This document shows positions 1 to 10,551 of a stretch of DNA of 64,000 bases, piece after piece (position 1 is the first letter of the stretch; each line of letters begins with the position of its first letter). The stretch covers positions 30,769 through 94,768 of the forward strand of contig JAHLKC010000151.1 in NCBI GenBank assembly GCA_025449115.1, written 5' to 3'. Position numbers and translations under genes: made by a program. Source of the stretch: Chytridium lagenaria (taxonomy: Eukaryota > Chytridiomycota > Chytridiomycetes > Chytridiales > Chytridiaceae). The notes under the pieces were generated by a model, which saw only the letters and a list, made by a program, of their open reading frames with translations, did not search any database and was not told the origin of the DNA.

Positions 1-535
1 GTCTTTATGGGTGTTGTCAATCTCTAATTTACAAAATTACCATCATGGGGGACGTATAAACACAAACACACCTAAAACACACCACAACACAAATACAAAC
101 CCATTGTCAACTTCACATAATTAATAGGTCTCCACGCGCACAAGAAAAGGGCTCACGTAGCCATGCAGGGTAGACAAGAAGGGGAGAGACAAAGGGTAAC
201 GAACTTAAGGTAACCAATTAACGACCAAAGAGCTACAAGTACTTACAGGCTTGTGAGTGTTTAGTGGGAGTTCCTTCATAACTTCAGGGTTCAAGGTGTA
301 GTCTCCCCCGATGGCACACTTACCTGAGCGCCCGCTGGTAAAATTCATAACAACAATATTGAATATTCAAACAGAAAGCGATAGTACTGGCCCAAAGGCG
401 GCTGGGCCTGGGGTATGTAATGTGTTAGTCCAGGTCTTCAGAGGGTGAACGTAAATCTATTCAACTTTCTTCTTCTTTATTATATTCACTAAAAACCACA
501 TAAATACAACAACTATCAACATAAGGGAATTGACA
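1..535 (-). repeat. LTR-family fragments, partial copies at the window edge
   Basis: The block from about 253 to 530 is the reverse complement of 2205-2480 in the complete copy at 2001-2964: both share the stretch describing 'ttgaatagatttacgttcaccctc' and the following GC-rich part. The homology starts mid-element near 528 and seems to end in a TGTGAG terminus at about 253. A second terminus-like CTTCACA lies near 112-118. No coding sequence is visible. Exact boundaries are uncertain because copies of this family abut each other here. Confidence 0.6.
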
Positions 536-1495
536 TATAAGATATAACCTCACCAAGAGGCATGAACGGGTCTCTAAATAAGCGTCGTGCCTTTAATTTT
601 ATTTCCTTGATCCCATTCCGTTTCTTTTCCCTCTCAGGGTTTTTCATAGTTTTTCCCCATAGATATGAGAGAGGTTTTTATAGAATGAAGGGCGGTTGAC
701 ATGGTATGCCAACTTATGACATGCTACCACGTTGGTCGAGATGCCTGTTGTGTTATTTGACTCCACTTTATGTAATGTTTTATTATTGGTAGAAAGTTGA
801 ATAGATTTATGTTCACCCCAAAGACCTAGAAGGCCCTCTTACTTCAGGCCAGCCTCTGGCTGAGCTTTTACCAACCCCTTTTATCTATTTATAGTGTATG
901 GAATGTTGCCAGCGGGTGCTCAGGTGATGGTGTCGCCGGGAGAGGCCGCAACCCAGACCAAGATGAACTTCTAAGAAGGTATGAGCAGTAGAAATATGCT
1001 TTTTACGCATGATTCCTTTGAGGGCCTGGTCAGAGAACCACGTCTGTTGCTATGTTGTTGACAACATATGCCATCCCAATGTTAGGAGTGGGAGTAGCAG
1101 CACGTAAGAAGTGTGTGGATTGATGAGACAATAGAAACAACTGTGATCTTCTCTTGACCCAATAATAGAAACAACATGTTAAAACGGTTATAAGGAGCAG
1201 TAACACATACCTGACACATTCCTTGGAGCAGGATAAAATTTCTTCTCATAGAACCCTTTCTCCTTGTCGCTTTGGACCTAGTCATGAGGCACTTCCCTTC
1301 ATTTAACTCCTTCTACTAATGATCAGAACAAAATACAAGCCACAGCACACCAAATCCTTGCATCCCTTAACGGATGAGAAGGGCTTTATTCTTGACTCTA
1401 GAGTACATCCAGAGTTAGTATCATCACCTACAATGTGGTCCTCTACCTCTGTATGTCAAGGCTTAGCAGAGGAGGCCACTAGAGAGAACTTCACA
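536..1495 (+). repeat. LTR copy of the TGTGA...TCACA family
   Basis: About 960 bp that align almost end to end with the solo LTR at 39131-40064, sharing the 'aacctcacc' start region, the 'gccagcgggtgctcagg' block and the terminal AACTTCACA. The 3' end at 1495 is clear. The 5' end is eroded where it meets the inverted fragment of the same family, and no target duplication was found, so this copy may have been joined by recombination rather than be a clean insertion. Short open frames inside it are not believable genes. Confidence 0.75.
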
Positions 1496-1599
1496 TAACG
1501 TGCTGAATCTCCTTACCATCCTATCAGTCTGTCTTATCACAAATATGTACAACAACTATGGAAGATTGTACCAGAATCTCGGCTGTTTGAGACAATCAC

Positions 1600-1880
1600 C
1601 AAGATATCTACAATACAGGAACCAATTCTTTGTTCTTCCTGGCTTGAACAGATTGTCCCTCACCCACATCAGATCCTAGTGGGAAGACAAGGAATGGACT
1701 CACCCAAAACAATCTCTCCAGCCAGGATGGTGGCGGATCACTGGTTCCTCTCTGGTCTAGACGTCGCCAACACTTACCTTCACGTTCCACTGCACCTTTG
1801 CGAGTAGAATTGTTGTCTTCCTCAAGGAGCAGAACGCAGGCAACAGGTGTTGGTGATGTTGTTTGGTCTATGTTCATAAA
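1600..1880 (+). pseudogene. Decayed reverse-transcriptase fragment
   Basis: Between two LTR copies, the forward frame starting near 1690 reads a stretch ending SGLDVANTYLHVPL before a stop at about 1805. The pattern Leu-Asp-x-x-x-x-Tyr-x-x-x-Pro resembles the first catalytic block of reverse transcriptases, closest in feel to DIRS or Gypsy types. Downstream the frame is broken. It is probably what is left of the internal region of the element that supplied the LTRs. The assignment rests on one short motif. Confidence 0.4.
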
Positions 1881-2000
1881 TCAACATATGAGTGTTTCCA
1901 CAACGCTCGCGTATATTCACTATGTTAATACATTAACCAATGAATCTGCTGCGGGACTCGATGTGGGAAGGTTGTAGACCGCATTATTTATTAGGACAGC

Positions 2001-2964
2001 TGTGAAGTTATTATATAACCTCACCAAGAGGCATAAACGCGTCATATTTATTATAGTCGTTGTGCTTAGTTTATGTTTCTTTTATCCCCCGTTCTGTTGT
2101 TTTCCTCCTGCGGATTTATACTTTTCCGCATATGAGTTAGTCGGAGGTTTTTAGTATGAATGGCGGCCACCACGTCAGTGCGCGTGGTTGAGATGTGTGT
2201 TGTTTATTGTTCCCTTATGTTGATAGCTGTTGTATTTATGTGTGTTTTTGGTGTTTATAATAAAAAGAAGAAAGTTGAATAGATTTACGTTCACCCTCTG
2301 AAGACCTGGACTAGACCACTACACACTCCAGGCCTGGCCGCCTTTGGGCCAGCGCTATCTCTTTATGTTTGAATATTCAATATTGTTGTTATGAGTTTTA
2401 CCAGCGGGCGCTCAGGTAAGCGCGCCGCCAGGGGAGACTACACCTTGAACCAAGACATGAGTCTAAGAAGGCTTGAGCCCTGGATAGACGCCTCTGTGGC
2501 ATGATTCCTTCAAAGGGTCGGGAAGTAGAACCACCTCTGTTCTATTCTCGATGGCTATGACAGGCTATCTAGCTGCCTGTGAGTGCGAGAGCAACACAAG
2601 CAGGGCCCTAGGTAGATGAGATTAGATTAGAACATGTTAAAACGGCTTACTGCGGCGATTTTGAGGCTTGGTAAACTCGTAGGAGCGTGGATGGACTCCC
2701 TCCTCGAGCACTTTCCACTAGGTTCATGTGATCCCCACCTAGGTCTTTTTGTTATTGTTTTTCGTTGTTTTTTCCTTTTTATCATAGAGAACTTGTTGGG
2801 AACAGTTAAGCTGTTCAGCAAACAAAATCCTTGCCTCAGCAAAAGAGGAGTTGCAGCCACCTGCAGACTTGGAGACGTCAAGGATGAGCATGGCGCACAT
2901 AGTGATTTCTCTCTCCATGGTGGTCAAGGCTTGAACCATGAAGGGCCAAAGAGGGAAACTCACA
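2001..2964 (+). repeat. Solo LTR with 4-bp target duplication CAGC
   Basis: A 964-bp element begins TGTGAAG at 2001 and ends CTCACA at 2964. It is flanked by CAGC on both sides (1997-2000 and 2965-2968). The same termini and duplication length are seen at 39131-40064. No coding sequence for gag or pol lies inside, so this is a solo LTR left by LTR-LTR recombination, or a small non-autonomous element. Confidence 0.8.
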
Positions 2965-2968
2965 CAGC

Positions 2969-3770
2969 ACAATGGAGGGATTAAATTACTGATTCCGGCC
3001 CAAAACTTCACTCATTCCTCTGTGACCCCAAAGACACGCTGGGCACGATCAATTTAAAGCGATCAACCCCTTGCATCCCAGTGACAAAGTCGCTCCCAGT
3101 TACATCCCAGCTATACCTCTATTGGTTTTTTGGGAGGAAGGGAGGCCCAGACGTGCTGATCCCACCTCTGTTAGTACGTCTCCCACCTAGCACATTGGCC
3201 TGGCTTTTCCCCAATTTTCACGGCAGTCGTCCTTTATTCTCGGGCAGATTTTTCGTTTCGGGGGTTCATGGTCCCATTCTTGCTCTTCTCTTCTCAAGAG
3301 TTCGATATCTATTTCATCGCTTTCACATGTTTTATGTTAGCGGGAAATTTTCACTTATCCAGATGTTTTCCAAATGTGGTACTTACTTCCTACACGCCGC
3401 TATGCATATTCTCTCCATCCGGGTTATGGGGCGTGTGGTGTTTTTATCACCGTTCTGCGCCATGTTCTTTTCCTTTCATCTGGTCGAGAAGCACCCTGGG
3501 CCTCTCTTCCTTCTAATAAACAGGGGGGGTCAGACTAACCCAGTCAAGTGCCGTTGGGGTAACAGAACCCCACGACTAGCCGCCCACTGAACAAGCCAAA
3601 GCCTAAGGCAAGGTTGATTATTATTCTTTTAATTTTCTAATTGGTTGATTGACCGAAGCTTGTAAAAAAATTGGCTTGGTTTGGCCCAGACCAGCAGAGT
3701 TCGAATTGTTACCACTATAAAAATACACACCAACAAGCTGGATGATAAAAAAGATTACTTTCTTCCTTCT
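2969..3770. other. Intergenic stretch, no gene recognised
   Basis: Lies between the LTR cluster and the PLP-enzyme gene. A 169-codon forward frame (3081-3590) has no recognisable motif and an odd, Phe/Pro/Leu-rich composition; I do not accept it as a gene. The last 100 bases before 3771 are AT-rich and probably hold the promoter of the following gene. Confidence 0.5.
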
Positions 3771-5968
3771 ATGATGACGAAGACAGCTCCCGATATGTCT
3801 CTCGAGACATTTGCTCAGCTCTGCAGTGACTTGAAGCAAGAAACACCTGCAGCTGGCGAGCACCACCACACAGCAGCAGCATCGTATCCTTCAATGCATC
3901 AGGGAGAATGTTATCGGCAAAGACGCTGCCTTCTCTTCATTTATGGGTGTGAGGAAAATCACCTACTGCGACTACTTTGCGTCAGGAAAGAACCTTGCCT
4001 TTGTGGAAGACTTTATTCGGTCAAACGTCATGCCTTATTATGCCAACACGCACACCGAGACGAGCGAGACTGGAAGCAGAACGACGCATTATAGAGAAGA
4101 ATCGAGAAGTATCATCAAGGCGGCGATTGGCGGGTCCGCTGCATTAGGCCACGACAGGGAAGCTTGCGTCATTTTCACTGGTAGCGGAAGCACGCAGGCG
4201 ATCAACAAACTCATTCATATGTTTGGGATTGGGTTGAGGAAAAAGGCTACTATTGACGAACCGCCAAGATCTGTCTGCGACATCTCCATTGGCGATGACG
4301 ACCCTCACCACCAACCAACATTAATGGACAAGATTAGGAATTTGAGAATCAAAAAGCTTGGGACAAGACATGAAGTAGACCGTCCAGATATCACTGTTGA
4401 CACGGTAAAGCCAGTCGTCTTCCTTTCATATCAAGAGCATCATTCAAATATTCTGCCTTGGAGACACGCCGAGGTTGATATTGTCATGATCAACAGCGTT
4501 AACGGATCCATTTCTCTCGACCATTTAGAATATGAGCTCAGATGCTATCAATCCCGACCTCTTAAGGTATGTTTACTTTTGAAAGAATCGTGTCCTGTTC
4601 TATTAATGATAAAGCTAACTTTACCCGTTAATTTCGTATGTAAAAAGATTGGGACGTTTTCGGCGGGTTCAAACATTACCGGTATTCACGCCGATACCAT
4701 CTCCCTCAGCATTCTTCTCCACCGATACGGTGCATACGCCATCTTTGATTTTGCCGCCGTTGGCCCCTACATCAACGTAAACATGAACCCGACGCTCCCA
4801 GAAAACTCCCACCTTGCATACATGGACGCCGCCGTTTTCTCTCCACACAAGATGGTGGGCGGACCGGGAAGTACCGGCGTCCTAGCCGTCCGAGCGTCGA
4901 CCTTGCGGCACATCACTGGCGGGAATGAACAATACGTCCCACATACGACTGGTGGGGGTATAGTAGACTTTGTGAGCAAAGATGCGAGGTGTTTATTGGA
5001 CGGATGGAGGAACGAGAGGAGGCTGGCACACCCGGTATCCTAGAGTCGATTCGATGTGGTCTCGCATTCTTTGTGAAAGAGCTGGTGGGGAGTGATTTGA
5101 TTGAGAGGATGGAACAACAACATATTGATCACATTCGACGAAAGTTGGCACAGAATGACCGCATTTTTGTACTTGGGGGGTTGGAGGATCGTCCGAGGGC
5201 TGCAGTGTTGTCGTTCTTGATTGTAGAGCCAAAACACCGAGAGCAGGGAAAACCGTGGGCATACCATTACAACTTTGTAGCGGCGGTTTTGAATGACTTT
5301 TTCGGAATCCAAGGACGAGGTGGATGCATGTGTGCAGCGCTTTACACTCAAGAACTCCTTCATATCAATGATGTGGCTTTTGACGCATACGAATCAATCG
5401 TTATCGGGGGAACCCGAGATCGGCCATCTCCATTCCAAGTGCCCCTCTCCGAACGTTCAAGCCTGGATTCACGAGAGTGTCATTTAATTATTTTTCCGCC
5501 GAGAAGGAGGTCGAATTCGTCCTTGATGCCATTCTTTGGATCGCCAAATACGCCCCCATCTTATTACCATTCTACGAATGTGATTATGAGACGGGTGCAT
5601 GGAAATGCAAACTCACAGAATCACAACACACTCCTCCAACCCCACCTCCATCACCTCAACTATCGATGCCATCCACCTCTCATCCCCTCCTCCGCATTGG
5701 TATCTCCACAACACCCCATCCATCCCTCCCTCTTCCGTCGTTCCAAGAATGTTTTGCGCAAGCTGATAAGTTTGTAGCAGCAGCCGTGTCACCCTTGTAT
5801 GCGAGCAGTGGAGCGAGGCTGAGACCGAAAGCGCCACCAACAATGTCGCCGGGAACGTTGAGGATGAGGGAGATGATGGAGGGACAGAAGGGAGTTGAAC
5901 AGTATCGATGGTTTGTGGCGGAATGGGATCCTTGTGTGGCTCAAGCTTTTGCGATGGGGATGCGGTGA
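3771..5968 (+). CDS. Class V aminotransferase-fold PLP enzyme (cysteine desulfurase-like)
   Basis: Member of the PLP-dependent aminotransferase class V superfamily, of the type related to cysteine desulfurases but distinct from NifS/IscS. Visible motifs in order: CDYFASGK, YANTHTETS, TGSGSTQAINK, the PLP-lysine segment SPHKMVGGPGS, TTGGGIVDF, REEAGTPGILES, NDFFGIQGRGGC with the cysteine-containing loop, and KPGFTRVSFNYF. The order and spacing match the family over its length. The chosen start (second ATG at 3774 is an alternative) gives a short leader; ATG 3943 is another possibility. The frame changes near 3900, near 4990 and near 5450 while conserved motifs continue on both sides, and one intron may lie at about 4566-4646. 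Whether the gene is truly broken or the assembly has indels cannot be told here. Substrate is not predictable. Confidence 0.8.
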
Positions 5969-6165
5969 ATGTAGACAGAATTGTGTACAGGGTTTGAGGG
6001 AAAAGTCCCATCATATTTATAAATGTAATCTACGTATTAAAAATTAATTGACTGTAGTTCCTCATAATAAAGTCTAAACAAAACTTTACCACAATAAGAG
6101 GAAGCGAAAAAAGGAAATATGCCGCACCAGGGGCGAAAATATGACGTCCATTAAAAAAATGGGGT

Positions 6166-7381
6166 CTATATCCCCATCTCCATCACGGCGTCCTCCGCCC
6201 TCGCCAGAGCCTCCACAACCTTCACCCCTCTCCGTCGTCTTTCCTCCCTCTCCCTCTTTGCCTCCAAAATCCTCTCCATACTCCACGTTCCGCTCTCCTC
6301 ATACATATCAGGTGGAGGTGGTGGCGGTGGGATCCCAAACCCCGACCACTCCAAAAAACGTGTCGGACGGGACGGATCGACCACTGGGGAGTTTGATGAG
6401 GAGTTTTGTGATGGCGATGGCTGTAAGAGATTGTGATGAGGTGGATGCGGAATGGAGTGTAGAGGTGGTTGAATTGGTTATGGCGGTGTCATCGTTATCG
6501 GTTAAATAGATATCTGGGATCCTCTTCTTCCTGCTGTAGATATTGTTGGCGTTAATTGCAGTGGTCTCGTCCTATCGCGGTTCTCTGAAGATATCACAGC
6601 AGGGCTTTGATTTCTCTCCATTCTAGCATCCCATGTTTTCATTCCTCCAGGAGGTACAGAACGCCTACGTTTCGATCGTCCTCGCTTCTCATCATCGATA
6701 CGGCGACGCCGTCCCTTGGTCAGGAATCGGTGTTCAAGATACATGTTTTTTTCGTCATAAGTGATAAGCCGTGTTTCAATTCGAAAGACATCAAATAGAC
6801 GAAGGTTCCGCTTAAAATAGAGATTGACTTGCGATTCTGCAATGCTTGTAGAAGGGGTTGAGGCGGAGCGGTGTGTGTGATGGAAGACAGCGAGAAGAAA
6901 GTCGAGACGGCAATAGTCCATGAATTTCGTATAGGAACTGAGTGAATGGAGAATAAGGAATGAGTAAATGTACCCATAATCTGGAAACCAAGAAAAAGAA
7001 AGAATGCAGGAAAGGCTTAGAGGAGGTCTCTCACATTCCCGTCATATGCAAATTGATATCAACATCATCAAACCACACTCGATATTCCAGCGTCCTCACA
7101 ACCCACAGATCCTCCAAACCTTTCACCGGCTTTGCAGCCGGTATCGGATTATCAACACGCAGCGAGGATGGTATCCCAGGTGCCGAAAGTCTATTTACTG
7201 CAATCTCTTTCACTGGTGCCTCGTCCTCACCCAACTCCGACTCCCTCGCCAGAGCAAGCAGCGCTTCCAGTCGTAGTTCTCGATCAATCCTTCTTCGATT
7301 CTCCATATCCTGAAATACCCTGAATGCTCGGTAAAACAGGTGAAGATGATCTAAAGGTGGTTCGTTTGGCTCATTAGACAT
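6166..7381 (-). CDS. THEM6-like acyl-CoA thioesterase-fold protein
   Basis: Hot-dog-fold thioesterase of the 4HBT/THEM6 type. Exon 1 (7381 to about 7033) ends in EYRVWFDDVDINLHMTG, which matches the family's 'D-N-HM' catalytic-region motif. An intron of about 100 nt (GTGAGAGACC...CACTCAG) leads to FMDYCRLDFLLAVF, the conserved helix after the motif, then a strand-rich part with RLITYDEKNMYLEHRF. The C-terminal part (LEWSGFGIPPPPPPP, then a charged helix) is reached only through one or two frame changes near 6380-6530. The first Met is at 7381 followed by an acidic leader. Substrate unknown. Confidence 0.75.
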
Positions 7382-8235
7382 GTTTGTGCGGCTTCAAGAA
7401 GAGAAACTCTTTATGCAAAACCGAAGAAGATCATCTCACATGCAAAGGGAAGAGATCGGAGTTGAGTAAGGATGATGATGGCCAACCAGAGCCGTGGGTT
7501 AAGAAGTGTCCATAGGATCCTTGCAGCGAATGCCCATCTGATGCGGAGAGTCATCCCACTGAAATTTTGACCTCGTCTTTTAAGGTAGCGTTAAAGTACC
7601 ACCTTTAAGCTCAATGACGGAGCGCTCTACTATGTACAGGCTAATCCGCGTTTTACTAGCTGCGGAACACGAATGTATACAGTACAAAGGAAACTAGTAA
7701 CATATATGCTTTTATTTTCGTTAGACGTTTATATCTACATTACGGAATTTTACGCATATCACGTCTACATTGCAACTAATTTTCGGTTAACGAAGATGAT
7801 GTAAAAGAGCTATAAAATACCGTAGGAGGTTAGTACCTCGCGCATATATATTCAAAGGCCTTCCGTCACCAAAAGTGGCTTTTAGCGTCATTCATTTAAA
7901 GATCCAATAATTTTGAAGTAATAAATCGGCCGCCTTAGGCATCCACATCACGAGAGAACGGGAGCGCAGTTGCTATACAAAGTTTAAGTTACTGAAATGT
8001 CTTCTGAGAGGCGCTTATTGCATAAAGACTCTGGACTAATCGGTTTGATTTTCATTATGTCCGGTCCAAGGGGCGAGATCAATATTCCGTTTCAGAATCA
8101 AAGTGACCAATCCTGTACCGAACCGAGTACATGCTTTTAACAAAATAACAACGCCATCTCCACAACATTGGTGCAGTAGACTGCCGTCGCATTATCAACA
8201 ATAACTTTACCGTCGCTATCGAACGGCAAGCAACA
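7382..8235. other. Intergenic region between divergent genes
   Basis: About 850 bases separate the thioesterase gene (minus) from the VWD gene (plus). I see no open frame with motifs, no RNA gene and no repeat. It presumably contains two divergent promoters. Confidence 0.5.
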
Positions 8236-8243
8236 TATAAAAA
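8236..8243 (+). promoter_or_regulatory. TATA box of VWD gene 1
   Basis: TATAAAAA followed by CAGACG, 79 bases from its end to the start codon at 8322. The same TATAAAAACAGA string lies at nearly the same distance before the secreted repeat-protein gene at 45523, supporting a shared strong core promoter. Confidence 0.6.
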
Positions 8244-8321
8244 CAGACGCGAATGGTTCTTCTCTCGTTACAAGCCAAACTCCACATTTTATTGTATTAT
8301 AGATAGATCATCTAAACAGAC

Positions 8322-10060
8322 ATGTTCTTCCTCAAAACCGCTATCCTCGCCTCCACATTGGCTCAAATCGCGTTATCAGCTCCCGCAGTTGAACGTCGTC
8401 AGTCACCCCACATCGTTTTTAGTACAAAGTCTCTTACAATCGAAGACTCTAACGTTGGCGCTGAAGTCTCTGTCAGTCTTGCTGCTGCACCGGCGTCGGC
8501 GGCAACCATCTACCTCGACGCTCCAGGTCTCAAGCTGACCGACTGCTCGTTCAAGTTTACTCCGTCTGACTGGAGGACGCCGAGAAAGGTCCGTCTCATT
8601 GGTGGTGGTGACGGCAAGACCACCTCATACACGCTCAATGCCCAAGTCTTTGCTCCTGGTTCTGGTTCGCACCTTGCCAAGGATACGGTTGCCGTGAGCA
8701 GGAAGGCAAACCCTAGCGCAGAATGCTACTCTCACGGTGACCCCCACTACAAGACTTTGACGGGAGGTACTACGACTTTCCAGGGACAGGGTGTCTTTTA
8801 CCTTCTTAGGACGCCGACCCTCGTCGTTCAGGCAGACCAGAGGACTGTGAGTTATTACCGCACTTCCTTTTTGTGGTTCAGCTACTCAATATACTTACGC
8901 TTTATTTTCAGTGCGCAAACAGAGTCACCTGCAACACCGCCATTGCCATCCAATACGGCTCCTCCGTCATCACGCTGACCGCCGCTGCAGGCACCAAGAA
9001 CCGTCTCGCCTTAAGCTCCTTGACTTCCCAAGACGGACGGAATCTCCGCGACAGCCAACAGTGCCGCCAACCAGTACCGTATCGCCATCTCCGATGGCAG
9101 CAGAATCACTGTCAGCATCTACCCGTGGAACGGCGTCTACTACATGGACGCGTCCATCACCGTGCCGGCACTCACATGGGCAAGAAACGGTCTTTTGCGG
9201 TTCTTACAACAACAAGTCGGTGACGACGTCCCCACCCCTGCCAACTTTGCTGTTTCCAACCATGAGAACATCTTCACCACTGGAAAGGGTCTCGCCATCT
9301 CCATCCCCGTTCCTCCTACCACCAGCACCTGCAAGATCCCGGCTCTCGGTGGTGCCGCCCCTCCTCCACTGATGGTGTGGACCCTCTTAAACCCGGTGGT
9401 TTCAGCTCTGTCGACATCCCCGTCCCCGCCACCTCTGTCGTGAACGATTTCATCGCGTCAGCCCTTGCCTACGCTGAAGACAGCACAAAGGTCACCGCCA
9501 CGACAGCCGCTATTGACGCCACCCTCGCTAAATCGTTCTGCGAGTCCCTCCGCTCCTTTGACAGCTGGTGTGCCGCCAACATTGACATCAACTTTATCAT
9601 TGGCGCTTGCACTGTGGACGTTGCCAACACGGGTGACAGAAACATTGTGACCAACGCTCAACGCACCCTCGCCGCAACCTGTGCCGCCAAAGCCGCTACC
9701 CTTGCCGAGTTCACTGCCGACGTCGCTGCCGCAACCCAGCTCATCAACAAATCCACCGACATTGCCTCAAAGATCCAAGGTGCTGCCGCCGCCGCCGTTG
9801 GCAACATCCAGATCCCTTCTTTCAACGGCCCGTCGTTCCAAGCCCCGTCGTTCCAGGCTCCTGCTTTCCAGATGCCGTCATTCCAGGCTCCGGGTGCTCA
9901 GGGTGCGCCTTCATGGCAGGCTCCTCCTGCTCAAGCGCCGGCTTGGGCTGCTCCTCAGATGCCGGCTTTCCAGATGCCGGGAGCTGGAGGTGCTCACGCT
10001 CCCCCTGCCATGAACGTTCCTAACATGGGAACTGGAACTTTAAGTTTTAAGCTCTCATGA
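8322..10060 (+). CDS. Secreted von Willebrand factor type D-like protein, copy 1
   Basis: Signal peptide MFFLKTAILASTLAQIALSA followed by a likely KEX-type site (ERR). Residues about 25-130 form a beta-rich domain (TIYLDAPGLKLTDCSFKF). A VWD-like domain follows: CYSHGDPHYKTLTGG, FQGQGVFYLL, and downstream the CGSYNN motif typical of VWD. An intron (8847 to about 8911, GTGAGT...TTTTCAG) joins RT to CANRVTC. The C-terminal third is Ala-rich and helical (CESLRSFDSWCAANIDIN) and ends in repeats of SFQAP/AFQMP. The protein should be exported to the wall or matrix. Three small indels (near 9030, 9197 and 9220) plus one near 9366 break the frame; the paralogue at 43160-44846 is correct at these points and broken at others. 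Role unknown; VWD domains usually mediate assembly or adhesion. Confidence 0.85.
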
Positions 10061-10551
10061 TAGTTTCTTTTCTCTTTATTGTTTATGGTATTTTAGCTGT
10101 TTCTCGTCACAATTTTGTTTTCTCTAGTTTTCTGCATGGTGGTGACTCTGTATCTTTGTTATTTTTAACCCCCCAACTTGAATCTCAATAATGTAAAATA
10201 AAAAACACTTTTTCATTTTCAAACAGCAGTAAATGATACTTTGAATGCCATTAATCTTTCGTTACAAAACTAGGTTTTACTTTATCATTTTAAAGTCTAA
10301 CGAAAAAAGTGAGTTTTTAAACGGATTTCTGCAAAAGACCATGTGCAACCGAATATCTAAGAAAAGTAAACAATTTGACTGAGCAAGACATCCATCCATC
10401 CATCCACCACCCACAGACTATTGGGTTGCATACAACATCCTCTTCTCTGTCTTGGACTCTTGGATGATCAACGGCATTATTACGGTATTCCAATAAAGAA
10501 ATCATTGCTGGAGGAGGTACCTGCATTGGAGACTAGTCAGGCATTACCATC
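10061..10551. other. Intergenic, AT-rich, short CATC microsatellite
   Basis: Holds the 3' end of the VWD gene and the promoter of the NoxR gene. A (CATC)n run lies near 10389-10406. No gene seen. Confidence 0.5.

Noticed and set aside
3081..3590. 169-codon forward frame
   Set aside because: No motif, composition bias, partly low-complexity; no intron or promoter support.
3699..3715. B-box-like string AGTTCGAATTG suggesting a tRNA
   Set aside because: No matching A box or cloverleaf could be drawn around it.
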